Origin: Amycolatopsis sp. cg9
GTDB lineage: Bacteria; Actinomycetota; Actinomycetes; Mycobacteriales; Pseudonocardiaceae
Direction: 5' to 3'
Length of the DNA stretch: 64,000 nt
NCBI RefSeq assembly: GCF_041346945.1
Contig: NZ_CP166850.1
Coordinates: forward strand, 1,426,001-1,490,000
Shown: positions 33,614 to 42,796 of the stretch, one piece after another
Position numbering within the stretch: position 1 is the stretch's first letter
How the letters are laid out: each line of letters starts with the position of its first letter
The notes under the pieces: model-generated
The model's database searches: none
Seen by the model: the letters and a program-made list of their open reading frames with translations, nothing else
Told to the model about the DNA's origin: nothing
Translations under genes and position numbers: made by a program

Positions 33614-36600
33614 CACTGGCGCTCCTGCCACAGGTGCTCGAAGTCGGTGAAGGCAAGCGCCTCGGAGAAGTTGGTGATGTTGTCCCGAACGTCGAGGATG
33701 AGGCACCCGTCCTTACCGCCGTTGAGACGACCACGGAGGCCGCGACCGATCATCTGCTGATAGCTGTTCGCGCTGTACACCGGACGCGCGATGACCACAG
33801 CTCGGGTAGCCGGCGCGTCGAATCCCTGGGACAGGACACCGTAGTTGGTTATGACCCGGACGCGCCGCTCGCGGAAGTCGTCGATCTTCTTCCGCCGTTC
33901 GGCCAAAGGTGTCGAAGAATCGATCGCGACGGCCCGGATCCCGCGATCTCCCAGCTTGGCGGCGAGAAATTTCGCGTGATGGACCGACGTGGCGAACACC
34001 AGGATCGGCCAGTCGTCGGGCAAGGAGGCGATCTCGTCCAGGAGGATCTTGTTCCGCACCTGGTCTTCGGACAGCCGCTGCTCGGCGGCCTTGGGCAGGA
34101 AGGCGGCCTGACCGTCGCCTTTGAGACCGACCAACTCGTCCGGCCTGAGCTGGAGGTCCGCGCCGCGAAGCTGCCGGTGCTCCACCGCTGACAGAACCCC
34201 TCGCCTCTGCAGCGCAGGAATGGCTTCGCCCTCGAAGACACCGTCGTCGAGACGCTCGTTGCCGAAGCGCGCCACGAGCCGTTCGGTCGTCGTCTCGTTG
34301 TTGCGGAAGGGGGTCGCGGTGAGCCCGATCAGATGCCTGGCCGTCTCACGATGGGTGAGGCCGAGCTTCTCGAAGATCGCCGTATAGCTCTTGGAGATGG
34401 CCACATGCGCCTCGTCGACGAGCACGAGCGACGCGTTCCTCAGCCAGCCATTTTGGTCCTCACCGAGAATCGAGCTGAGTTTCGCATCCGTGGCGACCAC
34501 CAGGTGCGGGCGATCGGCGACCGGTGTCGCGGAGTTGTTGTGCCAGAGTCGGTCGATCACCAGCTCGGACTTGGGGCCGACCTTTTCCCAGACGAACTTC
34601 CAGGACTGGACGGCCTGTTCGCAGAGCTCGCCGGTCTGTGCGATCCACAGGATCGGTCCGGCCGGCGTACCGGAGTCACGGATCCACCTGATCACGCCTT
34701 CGGCGGCGACTCGGGTCTTGCCCGCTCCGGTGGGCAGGCTCAGCATGGCCCGCCGAGGAGTCGAAGAGCGCAACAGAGCCGACACCCGGGCGGCGATGAT
34801 TTCCTGGTAGTCGTGCAGCCGAGGGAATTCCACCGGCCCCGCCGCGCGAACGCGAGCGGGCGGCGCCGGGATCCGTGCACCCGCGAAAGAGTCCGGCAGA
34901 TCCAGGGACGCAACGAACCGGAGCGCGGCCTGTTCGCCGTCGAACCGCGCCGGCGCGGTCGGGATTCGCGCCTGCAGATCTTTCTGGTGCACCCTGAGGA
35001 TCCCGTCGCCATGGGCGTTGTAGGCCATCTCGGCAACGCGCAGAGCATCGGGTTCGCGGCCCGACTCGGTCACTTCGCTCTCGAGCAATCCATTGGGGAG
35101 TCCGGAGCGCAGATCTTCCTCGGCGATGAGCGACGAGATCTTCTCGGCCACCGTCTTCGCCTGCCTGACGGCATCGAGCTTCGCGTTCAACTCGAGATCT
35201 TGCTGCTGTCGACGGTGCGCTTCGAGCAGGCTTCGGCAGCCGTCCGTGCCCAACTTCCAACCGAACTCCATGTCAGCCAGGGAAAGAGCGGTCTCGTGTG
35301 ACGCGTTGTCGGTGACGAGCACCGTGGTCCGGTCATGCAGGGTACTTCGCAACGGCGTCGTGCGGGTACCGCTCGGGGTGTGCACCACTTCTTCGAGCTC
35401 GGCGCATCGTTGAAGGAAAAGACCGTTGACCCGGGATCCGAACCGCTGGCGCAGCGGCGGGTATTCGTCGACCACCGCGACCGGGGAGCCGGCAGGTACC
35501 GAGCGCACGCGCTTCGAAATCACGTCCGAAACCCGCCTCATGCCCCAATCGGCGATCATCGCTTCGGCGTCATCGCGGTCCTCGGCACGGTCGATGAGGA
35601 GAGCCGGGTGGTTTTCCTTCACCAATTCGTGCAGTTCCTCGCGGTTGAACGCAATCGCGATCTCGTCGTCCGCGCGCAGCTCCCACCGGTCACCGACTCG
35701 GCAACGTGTGCTGTCCTCGTCGCCCAGCAGGCCGCAACCGGCCCTGACCAGCAGTGCGTACGTGCGGCCGATGAACTCGTCGTCGTCGCTCTGCTTGACC
35801 TGCGCCAACAAATCGGCCCACTGCGCGTCCCGCACCTGGTCGACTGTCGACGGCAACTTCAGCCGGGCGGCCTTGCGCGGACTGATCTCCGCGACCGGCA
35901 GGACGTCGCGGTACGCAGCCAGCTCCGGGGAAACAGCTTCGGCGACGCGGACGACGCCCTTCGAGGTTTTCACGTGGCCGTACTTCTCGAGGAGCCAGCG
36001 AATCGGCGACTTCACCGCCACGCGGGTGGCAGCGGACTTCCCGATCTGCCGGGTCCAGCTTTCGGTCAGCCCCTCGTCGGGCATCGCACCCAGGAACGCG
36101 GCACGTCCCTCCGGGGACAGTTCGAGGAAGATGGTCATGGGACCCGCAATCGGGCCACCCTCGACCTTCACCGTCTTCAACGCCGGCCGGTGATCCGTGG
36201 GCTTGAGTTTGCTCACGAAAGCCTTGTAGACCGCCGCGTGGTAATCGTCGAACCACGGTTCGCTCTCGGGCCGGTGACCGCGTGCAGGCAGGTCGACCGC
36301 ACCGAAGTCGAGCAAAACTCCACGGTCGTCGACGTGGAATCGCGGGTCGATCGCAACATCGGCGTCGCGCGATCCGTCGCCGGGTACGACCGCTCCGACC
36401 AGCAAGCATTGTCCGATCGGCCGCCAGCTGCCGGCGACGGTCCGCACCTTCAGCGTGCTCTCGACCGACGGCATCGCTTTCCGGATCGCCGGCACCTGCG
36501 ACGTCCGGCCTGCCGCTCGCATGAGCTCCCAGAACCGTGTCCAGGACTCGGTCGTGTAGTCGTCGAAGCCTCCCTGGTCCAACACACTGCGAAAGCGTCC

Positions 36601-38427
36601 CTCGGCGTCGGCATCACGGATACCGAGTTGATCCAGGGCGCGCTGGAGCGATACGTCGTCGGCCAGTTCACGGTGGACGTAGACGAGATCATCCCGGAGC
36701 CCGTCCTCGACCGTTCGGCGGAACACGCTCCCGGCGACGGGCGCGACGGCCCCGCCGTGTTCGGTGAGAACGATCTTCGCCCTCCGCGCATCTTCCGCGG
36801 CGGCCCGATCGTGGAGGTATTCCCCCTGCAACAGTGCGGCCAGGACCCTGAGCGCGGCGGCCGAACCCGCCGGTGTCCCGTCCGCCACCAGCGCTTCCAG
36901 CCACTCGCGAGTGGATGCGACTTCATGGCCGGCCGCGTCGAGGATGTGGCTGACCTTTCCCCGCCGTTCCCGCGACGCCTCTACGGAATGGTGGATCCAG
37001 TCGCGGGGCCTCCCGGGATGGCTCCGCCACAACTCCAGTGTCTTGGGATCGAGCTTCTCCGGGTGGACCCGCAGGTCCACGGGGCGACGCAACACACCGT
37101 CCTGGTCCGGCAGCGACGGTCGGGTCGCCGCCTCCTGCCAGATCCGACCGGTCAGGTAAGCGCACGCCCAGTTGGGTGATTCCTTCGACCGGCCGGGCAG
37201 GAGCGGCAGGTAGGCGGCCGGATCCTCGTCCACCACCAGCTTGCCGAGTGAAGCGACGACGAGGTCCGCAGCCACGCGCAAAAGCTCGTTGTTGAAGGCG
37301 CTCTGCAGCAGGTTCTGACGGTCTTCGTTGGTCTTCCACGCCGCGTTCAGCACGCCGCTGAGAGTCGTGGGGTATGTGGTGGGAAAGTACGCCCAAAAGG
37401 CGCCCCGATCGTTGGGGACCGTGTGAAGTGTCTGCCCCTGGGCGTTCGTCGTGACCCGGTAGTCCGGCACCGCCCAGGAAACGTCGATCGTCACCCTGTC
37501 GTGCAGCTCACCGGCCCCACGCCGGACTTCGTCCTCGACAGTGTGCGAGCGCGAGAAGACCCTGTGCTGTTCGGTGACGGCCTTGGCGCCACCACGCACC
37601 TCCCGAATGGTGCGCCTTTCGCCCGATCGAGCGACCACTATCTCGCGGCGCACCAACGGCATTCGCCTTCGGTCCTCCAGCACGACGGTGCCGACGTGCG
37701 ATGAGAAGACCTGGAATAGATGGGGGAACTCGCGGGACGGCTGGTCCGCCAGCCTGCTCCGCGGGGTTTGCTGGATGTCGTGTCCGAGTCCCTCTCCGGC
37801 CCCTCGGAGCAACGGCAGACGCACGACCGTCACCGCCCAGTCGAGCAGTTCGTGGAGCACCTGGTCGAGTCGACGTTCGACGGCGACGTCGAGGGGCTTC
37901 GCAAGTCTCAGCACCGGCGAGCTCTCGAGCGCGGACAGCGGCGGAAGGCCCTTTCCGACCCGCCCGTCGTTCACCGCATCGAGGATCCGCCCACGGGCCC
38001 AGTCGGCATCGAAACCGAAGGCCCCGGTCCTGCTGAAGAACTGCGGCGTCCGGGTGACCGACAAGACCGACTTGACGCCCACGCCGAACCGGCCGATCTG
38101 GCCGCCTCGCTTGCGTGAGACACCCATGCGCAAGATGGTCTCCGCGCCCTCCGGTGTGATAGGTCGACCTTCGTTCGCGCAGTACAGGTGGTCATCAGTG
38201 AGCACGACCTGGACGCGTCCTCCGGCGCTCTCGGGTTCACGCATTTCGTCGGCGGCGTTCTGCACCAGTTCGAAGATCTGCCGGTCGCTGTACCCACCTT
38301 GGTGGATTCGACGCTCGCCATTGGCGTCCTCCTCTACACGGCCTTCGCTGAGCGCATACGTACTCAGCGCGAGGTCGGTGAGCTCGGTGATCCTTCCGAG
38401 CACGGTTCCATCGAACGTGTCCACCAC
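33613..38427 (-). CDS. Hsp90/sacsin-type ATPase fused to SF2 helicase
   Basis: This giant protein (1604 aa from the start chosen) has a GHKL ATPase at its N-terminus: N box FELVQNAADEM (about 52-62), G1 DDHLYCANEG (about 78-87) and G2 GRFGVGVKS (112-120), as in Hsp90 and sacsin. About 1000 residues of uncharacterised sequence follow. The C-terminal third is an SF2 helicase: Walker A LPTGAGKTRVA (about 1230), VDEAHVAI (about 1335), GLTATPFR and MIGRGLRG. The start is a GTG at 38427 with GGGAG upstream, chosen because the family begins DTFDGTVLG. An earlier TTG at 38754 overlaps the promoter. It begins the four-gene defence transcript. Confidence 0.72.
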   Translation of the reverse strand: MVDTFDGTVLGRITELTDLALSTYALSEGRVEEDANGERRIHQGGYSDRQIFELVQNAADEMREPESAGGRVQVVLTDDHLYCANEGRPITPEGAETILRMGVSRKRGGQIGRFGVGVKSVLSVTRTPQFFSRTGAFGFDADWARGRILDAVNDGRVGKGLPPLSALESSPVLRLAKPLDVAVERRLDQVLHELLDWAVTVVRLPLLRGAGEGLGHDIQQTPRSRLADQPSREFPHLFQVFSSHVGTVVLEDRRRMPLVRREIVVARSGERRTIREVRGGAKAVTEQHRVFSRSHTVEDEVRRGAGELHDRVTIDVSWAVPDYRVTTNAQGQTLHTVPNDRGAFWAYFPTTYPTTLSGVLNAAWKTNEDRQNLLQSAFNNELLRVAADLVVASLGKLVVDEDPAAYLPLLPGRSKESPNWACAYLTGRIWQEAATRPSLPDQDGVLRRPVDLRVHPEKLDPKTLELWRSHPGRPRDWIHHSVEASRERRGKVSHILDAAGHEVASTREWLEALVADGTPAGSAAALRVLAALLQGEYLHDRAAAEDARRAKIVLTEHGGAVAPVAGSVFRRTVEDGLRDDLVYVHRELADDVSLQRALDQLGIRDADAEGRFRSVLDQGGFDDYTTESWTRFWELMRAAGRTSQVPAIRKAMPSVESTLKVRTVAGSWRPIGQCLLVGAVVPGDGSRDADVAIDPRFHVDDRGVLLDFGAVDLPARGHRPESEPWFDDYHAAVYKAFVSKLKPTDHRPALKTVKVEGGPIAGPMTIFLELSPEGRAAFLGAMPDEGLTESWTRQIGKSAATRVAVKSPIRWLLEKYGHVKTSKGVVRVAEAVSPELAAYRDVLPVAEISPRKAARLKLPSTVDQVRDAQWADLLAQVKQSDDDEFIGRTYALLVRAGCGLLGDEDSTRCRVGDRWELRADDEIAIAFNREELHELVKENHPALLIDRAEDRDDAEAMIADWGMRRVSDVISKRVRSVPAGSPVAVVDEYPPLRQRFGSRVNGLFLQRCAELEEVVHTPSGTRTTPLRSTLHDRTTVLVTDNASHETALSLADMEFGWKLGTDGCRSLLEAHRRQQQDLELNAKLDAVRQAKTVAEKISSLIAEEDLRSGLPNGLLESEVTESGREPDALRVAEMAYNAHGDGILRVHQKDLQARIPTAPARFDGEQAALRFVASLDLPDSFAGARIPAPPARVRAAGPVEFPRLHDYQEIIAARVSALLRSSTPRRAMLSLPTGAGKTRVAAEGVIRWIRDSGTPAGPILWIAQTGELCEQAVQSWKFVWEKVGPKSELVIDRLWHNNSATPVADRPHLVVATDAKLSSILGEDQNGWLRNASLVLVDEAHVAISKSYTAIFEKLGLTHRETARHLIGLTATPFRNNETTTERLVARFGNERLDDGVFEGEAIPALQRRGVLSAVEHRQLRGADLQLRPDELVGLKGDGQAAFLPKAAEQRLSEDQVRNKILLDEIASLPDDWPILVFATSVHHAKFLAAKLGDRGIRAVAIDSSTPLAERRKKIDDFRERRVRVITNYGVLSQGFDAPATRAVVIARPVYSANSYQQMIGRGLRGRLNGGKDGCLILDVRDNITNFSEALAFTDFEHLWQERQ

Positions 38428-38753
38428 CCGATTCGCTCCCAACGACGGCTGTGCGGCATTCGGAGAACGATCGCCGCTGCAGACCGGACTCCGAAATTCT
38501 TCGTGATCGATCACCGATTCACCACCATCGCCTCGCCCCGACGGCGTGTCAACCGGCTGTTGCTTTCGAATCGGACGTGCTGTATTCGCGCCAGCGAAGC
38601 TTCCCGACTCCCGACGCACCCGCTTCGGCTGCTTCGGACCGGGATCCGACCTCACCGGAGTCGAGATCGACTTCCTACGATCGATGAGGTCGCCGACCGG
38701 CCTGCAAGTGTTACGACCATCGTCCCGGCGAGTCGTGCGACGACAACGTGTCA
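38428..38753. other. Long leader region between the divergent defence transcripts
   Basis: About 325 bases lie between the predicted minus-strand promoter and the chosen start of the large ATPase-helicase. The minus-strand frame is open to 38754 (109 more residues), but that extension is Arg/Ser/Pro-rich and unlike a folded protein. A GTG with a ribosome-site-like GGTGGTG upstream (encoding VIDHEEF) is a possible earlier start. Otherwise I see nothing coded; it may be an untranslated leader. Confidence 0.4.
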
Positions 38754-38790
38754 ACTATAATTTGACATGGCTCATCACGTCAAATAGAAT
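38754..38790. promoter_or_regulatory. Divergent promoters with a perfect inverted-repeat operator
   Basis: On the plus strand TTGACA (38762-38767), 17 bases, TAGAAT (38785-38790) is a near-consensus promoter for the XRE-GHKL gene. On the minus strand TTGACG, 18 bases, TATAGT (38759-38754) faces the helicase transcript. The two overlap. ATTTGAC (38760-38766) and GTCAAAT (38779-38785) form a perfect inverted repeat spaced by 12 bases that covers both. The helix-turn-helix of the gene at 38842 is a likely ligand. The stretch is strikingly AT-rich for this genome. Confidence 0.75.
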
Positions 38791-38841
38791 CTGATATGCT
38801 GTAGTCGCAGGCTCCCCAACAGCGGATACAGGAGAAAGCCG

Positions 38842-40941
38842 ATGCCGGACGGACGCCCCGACAACGACTTCGGGCCCTGGCTCGCGCGCCAGTTGCGGCG
38901 TGCGGGGCTGAGTCAGGCCGAGCTTGCGGACCGACTGGACCTCACTCGGGCCGCCGTGTCGGCGTGGATCACCGGACGGGCCCAACCCCGCGAAGAAACG
39001 AAGCGGGCCATCGCCGAGGTCTTCGGCACCGACCCGGCCGTCGTCTACAACCGCACCGGCGACCTGGCGCCGATACTCCCCCGCGAGTGGTACCACCGGC
39101 CCGCCCACGCCGACGGCGGGCGTGAATACGGGAACGCTGCCGCTTTCGCCTTCGACGCCGACCTCTCGGTGCTGGCCAAAGAGGCCACCCAGAACTCCCT
39201 GGACGAAAGGCTCGACCGGGATCACGCCGTACGAGTCCGTTACATCCTGCACGAACTCACCGGAGAGCGACTGGACGCTTTTCTGCACAACATCCAGTGG
39301 GATCGACTGCAGCCGCATTACGAGCAGGCGGCGAGCGCCGATCAGAAGGTTTCGAAGAGCTTGCGCTCCGCGCTCGACGATCTGGCCACCACGAGCGCGC
39401 TGCGCCTGTTGCGAATCGACGACTACAACGCCTCGGGCCTGATCGGTCCCGAATACACAGACGGTCAGTTCGCGGCGGTGGTCCGACGCCAACTCGACAG
39501 CTTCAAGCAACAAGCGAGCCGGGCCGGCGGCTCCTACGGTCTCGGCAAGGCCACGTTGTGGGGGACGAGCCGGTTCGGGTTGGTGCTGATCAATTCGACC
39601 CTCTCCGAACCGTTCGAGGGGAGGACCGCTCGCAGGGTGGTAGGCAGGCTGGACCTACCGTGGCACACGATCGACGAACAGGCCTTCGCAGGTCCCGCGT
39701 GGTTCGGCGAGCTCGACACCGAACCCGCCCACCGCGGGACAGCCCGATCCTGGTGGGCGGATGACGAGACGGTTCGCGGTCTCCACCTCGATCGCCCCAA
39801 TGAGGACCCGGGTACCTCATTCCTCATCGTCGGTGCCCACGATGCGTCGGGAACCGCGGATACGCTTGCCGAGATGCACGACAAGCTCGTGCGGTCGTTG
39901 GCCAAGGACTTCTGGGCCGCCATGGTGTCGGGCACCGGCCGAGAGCCCATGCTTGAGGCGAGCGTGACGGCGCTCCACAACGGACAGACGGTGATCCCGG
40001 AGAAGCGCATCGATCCCCACGAGCACCACCCGGCTCTCAGCCGGGCGCTCGAAGCGTACCTGGACGGGGAAACGGTCGAGGAACTCACGGAACGCGACCA
40101 GGTGGCACAGGCGTCGGTGCCGCTGACTGTGGTGGCCAGGAAGACGGACGCCCGACGCAGCGCCGCGAACGTCGAGCACGAGGCCGTCCTCCTCGTCACT
40201 CCCGCCGGCGAGACCGATCAACAACAATTGAACCAAGTCGTTCTCATGCGAGGGAATCGGATGGCCGTGCGCGACCACCGCCCCCGGGAGGTGCCGCTCG
40301 GAGCCATGGCGTTCCAGGCCGTCCTGCTCGCCGGTTACGCAACAGGACGCGAAGGCGAGGAAGTCGAACTGGCCGAGCAGTTCTTGAGGGCTTCTGAACC
40401 GCCCGAGCACAACCGCTGGGGCAAGACCGAAGAATTGACCGCGACGTACGCCAGGGGTGCGCTGAGCAGGTTGGCCGACTTCCACCGGGCCATCGACGAG
40501 GCGATCCGCAGCATGGTCGGGAAGAGGGAGAGCACGCATCAGGCCGGCCCCGCCCTGCTTCGAGAACTTTTGAAGTTCGACAGTCCGGCAACAGGAACTC
40601 GTCGGAACCAGCCCATTCCGACGGTACGCGCCGTCACTGCCACGATCGGTGACGACGGCGCGTGGAACGTCGGCGTTTCGCTCAAACTTCCCGCCGTCGA
40701 AGATCCGTGGTCCTTGACCCCGGTCGCGAAGTTCGACGTCCGCTCGGGCAGCAAACCGGACGTGCCCTGGCGGCTCGTCTCCGCGGAGAACTGCCGGATC
40801 GAGGGTGCGAACCTGATGATCGAGCCGGGGGTGCGGTCGGCGGCCTTCACCGCCGTCACGGATCCGACCCGACACCCGGTTCCCAGCTCGATGTCCCGTC
40901 TGGTCGTGGACGTCCAGAGGACGCGAGGAGGTGCAGCGTGA
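38842..40941 (+). CDS. XRE helix-turn-helix fused to MORC/MutL-like GHKL ATPase
   Basis: This 699-aa protein starts with an XRE-type helix-turn-helix (residues 14-65; GLSQAELADRLDLTRAAVSAW). It then has a GHKL ATPase: N box KEATQNSLDER (113-123), G1 RIDDYNASGLIG (191-202) and G2 GGSYGLGKATLW (229-240). The remaining 450 residues are beta-rich and match no domain I know. Such MORC/MutL-type ATPases occur in restriction-modification operons (Iyer, Abhiman and Aravind). A promoter with an inverted repeat lies 50 bases upstream and GGAGA precedes the ATG, so it may bind its own promoter and sense DNA. It is the first gene of a three-gene operon. Confidence 0.75.
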   Translation: MPDGRPDNDFGPWLARQLRRAGLSQAELADRLDLTRAAVSAWITGRAQPREETKRAIAEVFGTDPAVVYNRTGDLAPILPREWYHRPAHADGGREYGNAAAFAFDADLSVLAKEATQNSLDERLDRDHAVRVRYILHELTGERLDAFLHNIQWDRLQPHYEQAASADQKVSKSLRSALDDLATTSALRLLRIDDYNASGLIGPEYTDGQFAAVVRRQLDSFKQQASRAGGSYGLGKATLWGTSRFGLVLINSTLSEPFEGRTARRVVGRLDLPWHTIDEQAFAGPAWFGELDTEPAHRGTARSWWADDETVRGLHLDRPNEDPGTSFLIVGAHDASGTADTLAEMHDKLVRSLAKDFWAAMVSGTGREPMLEASVTALHNGQTVIPEKRIDPHEHHPALSRALEAYLDGETVEELTERDQVAQASVPLTVVARKTDARRSAANVEHEAVLLVTPAGETDQQQLNQVVLMRGNRMAVRDHRPREVPLGAMAFQAVLLAGYATGREGEEVELAEQFLRASEPPEHNRWGKTEELTATYARGALSRLADFHRAIDEAIRSMVGKRESTHQAGPALLRELLKFDSPATGTRRNQPIPTVRAVTATIGDDGAWNVGVSLKLPAVEDPWSLTPVAKFDVRSGSKPDVPWRLVSAENCRIEGANLMIEPGVRSAAFTAVTDPTRHPVPSSMSRLVVDVQRTRGGAA

Positions 40942-41918
40942 TCACCGTCTTCCCCTATCGAACGGTGTTCGGCGACGTCGACATGGAGGTCTCGGCTGTC
41001 ACGGTGGACGGCGCGTCGCTGCCCTACTCCCGGATATCGAAAACGGAACGGACCGTGGCGCTGCACCAATCGGGCAAGGAGCACTGGCACACGGCCACCT
41101 TGCGCCTCGACGCGAGATTGCCGGACGAGGAGATCGCCGCCGGGCCATGGGAGGACGTCCGGTGCATGGCGGTGGTGACCGAAAAGGCCACCAACACCAG
41201 GATCGTCACCCGCTTGGCGGAACAGGGCACCGGTCTCTACCACGGATCCGTCGAGCTGGCCCGGTCCGCTCACCTGAACCGAGCGACAGTCGGTCTCGCG
41301 GTCGTCGGCACGGTCGACGGGATAGCCGGTCGGCTCATCGGAAGTGCCGACCGGAACTGGTACGTCGATCTGCAGTCCGCCACCCCGGTCCGGCAACGTG
41401 AGATCGACATCGTCGAAGTCGACTTCCGCGACGGTCCCGAGGCATGGCTGCGTCCGTTCAAGGATGCGCCTTGGCTGGTCGACACGTCCGGCGAGATTCC
41501 GACAGTCCTGATCAACACCTCGGCCATCGAAGGGTTCACGGACATCCTCGGCGGCACCGGCGGAACGGCGGGAGAAAAGGCGCTGCGCGAGACGATGAGC
41601 AGCCAGATCGCCCAGGACGCTTGGACCGCGATGTTCCAAGCAGCCATCAGCGACCTGGAACTGGACGAGGACGGAACGCCTCAGCTTCCCGGCGGCTGGC
41701 GCGGATCTGTTCTCGCTTCGATGTTGCCCGACGTCTTCCCCACCCTCACGCCGACGGACGCGCTCTACGAGATCGACCAACGTCGGAAGCTGGGGTTCAG
41801 CTGGTCGGAGATGCAGACTCGCATGCAGTACGCGGCCGGGAAGCGCAGCCAGGTCACCAAGCGGCTGGCCACGGCCATTCGATCCGTCCGCCGCGCGACC
41901 GACATGGGAGAACGATGA
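40938..41918 (+). CDS. Unrecognised 326-aa partner of the GHKL ATPase
   Basis: I do not recognise a family. The first 200 residues look beta-rich (many Val/Thr strands such as TVFGDVDMEVSAVTVDG) and the last 110 are helical and basic, ending KRLATAIRSVRRATD. No nuclease motif such as PD-(D/E)xK is clear. It starts at the GTG at 40938, overlapping the ATPase stop (GTGA), and ends overlapping the next start, so all three are translationally coupled. As the least explained protein of the system it is a candidate effector or DNA-binding subunit. Confidence 0.6.
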   Translation: MITVFPYRTVFGDVDMEVSAVTVDGASLPYSRISKTERTVALHQSGKEHWHTATLRLDARLPDEEIAAGPWEDVRCMAVVTEKATNTRIVTRLAEQGTGLYHGSVELARSAHLNRATVGLAVVGTVDGIAGRLIGSADRNWYVDLQSATPVRQREIDIVEVDFRDGPEAWLRPFKDAPWLVDTSGEIPTVLINTSAIEGFTDILGGTGGTAGEKALRETMSSQIAQDAWTAMFQAAISDLELDEDGTPQLPGGWRGSVLASMLPDVFPTLTPTDALYEIDQRRKLGFSWSEMQTRMQYAAGKRSQVTKRLATAIRSVRRATDMGER

Positions 41919-42796
41919 CCGGCCCCCTCGCGTTCGAAGCACCGCCGGCACTCGGCTTGCTGTCGAACTCCGCTGTCGCGGCCCACCTCGGCCGTGGTGT
42001 CCAGGCCGGCGACGAGGTGCCCCCACAGATCGCACTGAGCAAGGCAGTGACTGCTCTGCCCGAGAGTGCCCGGTGGCGGACAGAACCCCTTCGCGAGCTC
42101 TTCGACGAAGCGATGCAGCGCTTCCAACACCGGAAGACAGCAGCCGACGGGTGGTTGGCTCCTCGGCTGCACGCCACTCTGCGGATGAGCCGGTCCGAGG
42201 CCGCCCGAGGCGAACTGTGGAACTTCATCGCTCTTCTGGTGGCTCCGGACTATGTGGTTTGGCGCCACCGGGGCACGGAGATCGCACCGGCATCCCGCTT
42301 CAGCGGCTTGCACTACACCCAAGCGTTCGCACGACTGTGGTGGGTGGCCGAGCTCTTCCGCAACGGCGAAGACTACCGCCCGGTCGAGACGGCGTGCCGC
42401 GTCCAGGAAATCTTCAACAGCACGATGAGGCTGGACGTCGTTGACCACCGACCGACTGCGCTGACCGTGGTCCGCATCCTGCAAAACATGGTCGAGACCG
42501 GTGCACCACGCCCAGGCGATCATCTCCACGCGCTTTCGTCCGCGATCAACCTCGCGGGAAGTACGCTCGTCTTCGAGGCGCTGGCCTCCGACCCCGGACC
42601 TGATCCCGAAGGGACCCAGGCTTGGATCGAAGGGGCGGTAAGCGCGGCGCCGGTTCCCCTGGATCGCCTGCCCGACGGTCCGGACGACGGGTCCGTGGCC
42701 GAGTCCGGCATTCAGGCGCTGCTACCCCTGTTCGAGCAGCTCGGAAAGGACGCGAACATCCGCGTCCGAACGAAGCACGAGGAAGAAGCCCCCTAG
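41915..42796 (+). CDS. DUF6339-like protein of the MORC/methyltransferase locus
   Basis: This 293-aa helical protein has DGWLAPRLHATLRMSRSEAARGELWNF, split over residues 75-105, and ALLVAPDYVVWRHRG and LWWVAELFRNGEDY after it. From memory this pattern fits DUF6339, a family found beside DNA cytosine methyltransferases and GHKL/Z1 restriction-type operons. Its biochemical role is unknown. It is coupled to the 326-aa gene by an ATGA overlap, and its stop shares CTAG (42793-42796) with the convergent methyltransferase. Confidence 0.6.
   Translation: MTGPLAFEAPPALGLLSNSAVAAHLGRGVQAGDEVPPQIALSKAVTALPESARWRTEPLRELFDEAMQRFQHRKTAADGWLAPRLHATLRMSRSEAARGELWNFIALLVAPDYVVWRHRGTEIAPASRFSGLHYTQAFARLWWVAELFRNGEDYRPVETACRVQEIFNSTMRLDVVDHRPTALTVVRILQNMVETGAPRPGDHLHALSSAINLAGSTLVFEALASDPGPDPEGTQAWIEGAVSAAPVPLDRLPDGPDDGSVAESGIQALLPLFEQLGKDANIRVRTKHEEEAP

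Noticed and set aside
38188..38760. Plus-strand frames in and before the giant ATPase-helicase gene
   Set aside because: They lie antisense to the GHKL domain and lack start signals; the promoter at 38762 reads away from them.
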